64,000 nucleotides of DNA from Myxococcales bacterium (GTDB lineage: Bacteria > Myxococcota_C > UBA6777), in NCBI GenBank assembly GCA_020632975.1, contig JACKEL010000001.1:1-64000 (forward strand). Reading direction: 5' to 3'. Positions 62,798-64,000 of this stretch are shown piece by piece. Every line of letters starts with the position of its first letter. Within the stretch, counting starts at the first letter, position 1. A program made the position numbers and the translations under genes. Below the pieces are notes generated by a model. That model made no database searches. It saw nothing but the letters and a program-made list of their open reading frames with translations, and was not told the DNA's origin.

Positions 62798-62917
62798 GGG
62801 GTTTCTCCTTTGTTTCGGGATAAGCTTGGTAAGCTCGTGTGTGTACACACGCATACCATCATACAAATCCGCACCAATACGACGAAACCTCATGATCAAG
62901 ATGCAGGTTGATCCATA

Positions 62918-63871
62918 TCAAGCACCCCCACCCCTTGCCAAGTCTCTCTCCAAAGTCTCAGCCTCAAAGACCCGAAATCTCTCTTGCAAGAAGTCCAAAA
63001 ACACCCGTATCCTTGGCACCTTATTGCCCGCAGGCAAACACAAAGCCTGCACTGTCGGCCCTGACACTGCATAGTCCCTCAACAACTCCACCAAGCTTCC
63101 GTCGCGCAACTCCTCGACCACAAGGTACCGAAAGACTTGTGCGATCCCTCCTCCCACCCGTGCCATCTCGATCAACAACTCACCATGATCCACCTCAAAA
63201 GAACACGGCGTTTCCACACTGTACGTCTTTCCATCTGCACGCCGAAAAGCCCACTCTGTCGGGCGCCCACGAAAAGAGTGATACTTCAGACACTGATAGC
63301 GCACCAAAGACTCGGGTGTATCGGGCATTCCCGAGCGTGCCACATAACTTGGCGAAGCCACCACCGCCCACTGCGTCTCCATCAGATGACGACGCAAAAG
63401 CGAAGAGTCCGCCAACTCCCCCACACGGATCGCAACATCGATCCCCTCTTCTAACAGATGGCTAAAGCGATCAGACACATGCAGATGCAACGAAACCTGC
63501 GGATACATCGCCTGAAAAGAAGGAAGCATCTGTGTAAGTGCCCGCCCCAAGATATACGGCAAAGAGACGTGTAATGCCCCATGCACCGCATCTTGTGCAC
63601 GCAAGACATCATCGCGCCCCTCTTGGAGTTGTTCCAAGGCATCCCGACAACGCAACAAAAAACGCTCTCCCGCTTCAGTCAAACTCAGATGACGCGTCGT
63701 TCGATGAAAAAGCACGCTGCCCAAAGCCCCTTCTAGCCGCTGGATCGCCTTGCTCATCGCAGCAGGCGTCAGCCCCAACTGTTCGGCTGCTTTGCGAAAA
63801 CTCCCAGCCTCGGCCACAGCCACAAAGGGAATCACCCCACCCATCAACTCACGTAAGGAACGTTGCTCCAT
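62918..63871 (-). CDS. LysR-family transcriptional regulator
   Basis: A 317-residue LysR-type regulator. The N-terminal winged helix-turn-helix reads FVAVAEAGSFRKAAEQLGLT, then MSKAIQRLEGALGSVLFHRT. The C-terminal ~210 residues are the substrate-binding-like effector domain (ALHVSLPYILGRALTQMLPS…). Such proteins usually control a divergent gene or their own promoter. The divergent side lies outside the window. It precedes the CBS gene by ~120 bp on the same strand. Confidence 0.93.
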   Translation of the reverse strand: MEQRSLRELMGGVIPFVAVAEAGSFRKAAEQLGLTPAAMSKAIQRLEGALGSVLFHRTTRHLSLTEAGERFLLRCRDALEQLQEGRDDVLRAQDAVHGALHVSLPYILGRALTQMLPSFQAMYPQVSLHLHVSDRFSHLLEEGIDVAIRVGELADSSLLRRHLMETQWAVVASPSYVARSGMPDTPESLVRYQCLKYHSFRGRPTEWAFRRADGKTYSVETPCSFEVDHGELLIEMARVGGGIAQVFRYLVVEELRDGSLVELLRDYAVSGPTVQALCLPAGNKVPRIRVFLDFLQERFRVFEAETLERDLARGGGA

Positions 63872-64000
63872 CGTCTTCGCCTTTCCATTGTTAACTTTTT
63901 TTCAATAAACTAACAAACAAAATGGCCTAGACAACCCCCCAAAAAAACAACTATACTTCCAATAACTTCGGCATCTAACACAAGTAAATGTGCCCTTCGA
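63872..64000. other. Upstream region of the LysR gene
   Basis: 129 bp to the right edge, AT-rich near 63885-63930 with a run TTAACTTTTTTTCAATAA. It probably carries the LysR promoter and a regulator-binding site, but no specific box could be assigned. No coding frame is supported. Confidence 0.3.

Noticed and set aside
1..64000. tRNA or rRNA genes
   Set aside because: No T-loop GTTCGA-type cores with matching acceptor stems and no rRNA-like stretches were noticed. A tRNAscan run would settle this.

Overview
The window looks like chromosome from a Myxococcota-type deltaproteobacterium, probably an uncultivated lineage. This is an inference from gene content, not from a marker gene. The signs are eukaryotic-like Ser/Thr kinases, many Cys-rich outer-surface lipoproteins with repeated CGxCG units, MopE-like D-x-D-x-D-G repeats, HEAT-repeat proteins, and a mix of environmental hydrolases and amino-acid catabolic enzymes. 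Base composition appears close to balanced. I saw no rRNA, tRNA, CRISPR array, insertion sequence or phage gene.

Layout. 1-5.1 kb (minus strand): an M20 peptidase cut by the window edge, a GNAT acetyltransferase with a Lys-rich tail, a membrane-anchored Ser/Thr kinase, a tiny Cys-rich lipoprotein and a ferritin-like lipoprotein. 5.4-9.6 kb: an exported Arg-rich YDSRG-repeat protein, an exported HEAT-repeat protein, a helical-repeat protein and an EEP-family phosphodiesterase. 9.5-20.5 kb: a protein with an HELLH motif, a lipoprotein made of seven 107-residue repeats, a GH13 alpha-glucosidase, an RNA methyltransferase, a RimJ-type acetyltransferase, and a pair of exported proteins (CX3C-rich protein plus HEIFH metallopeptidase-like lipoprotein). 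20.7-26.9 kb: two tandem paralogous ~1,000-residue Cys-rich/beta-propeller lipoproteins. 27-34.7 kb: a 7TMR-DISM hybrid histidine kinase, two paralogous small lipoproteins, an exported Ni superoxide dismutase, and a beta-propeller/NarL-type two-component operon. 35-37.7 kb: a lipoprotein operon led by a PHM-like copper type II monooxygenase. 37.7-45 kb: a hairpin-repeat array, a phospholipase-D-like protein apparently flanked by starch/glycogen-binding modules, another large Cys-rich lipoprotein and a YgiQ-type radical SAM protein. 45-54 kb: a 1,318-residue helical protein coupled to a pseudokinase, a double cNMP-binding protein and a class 3 lipase followed by a second hairpin-repeat array. 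54.8-64 kb: homogentisate dioxygenase, 4-hydroxyphenylpyruvate dioxygenase, a GNAT-like protein, a membrane protein, a Fic protein with a companion gene, kynurenine 3-monooxygenase, a CBS protein and a LysR regulator.

How the genes fit together. Tyrosine is degraded via 4-hydroxyphenylpyruvate and homogentisate (54.8-57.0 kb), and tryptophan via kynurenine (61-62.4 kb), consistent with a proteolytic lifestyle. A large part of the window is devoted to the cell surface: about fourteen predicted lipoproteins or exported proteins, many disulfide-rich. The most unusual items are: the two related arrays of G/C-rich hairpins with ACRGWG/CTCYGT-type hexaloops, one showing compensatory stem changes; the CBM21-like/PLD/CBM20 protein; the copper monooxygenase lipoprotein operon; the pseudokinase with all three catalytic positions replaced; and the 642-bp higher-order structure of the 107-residue repeat protein.
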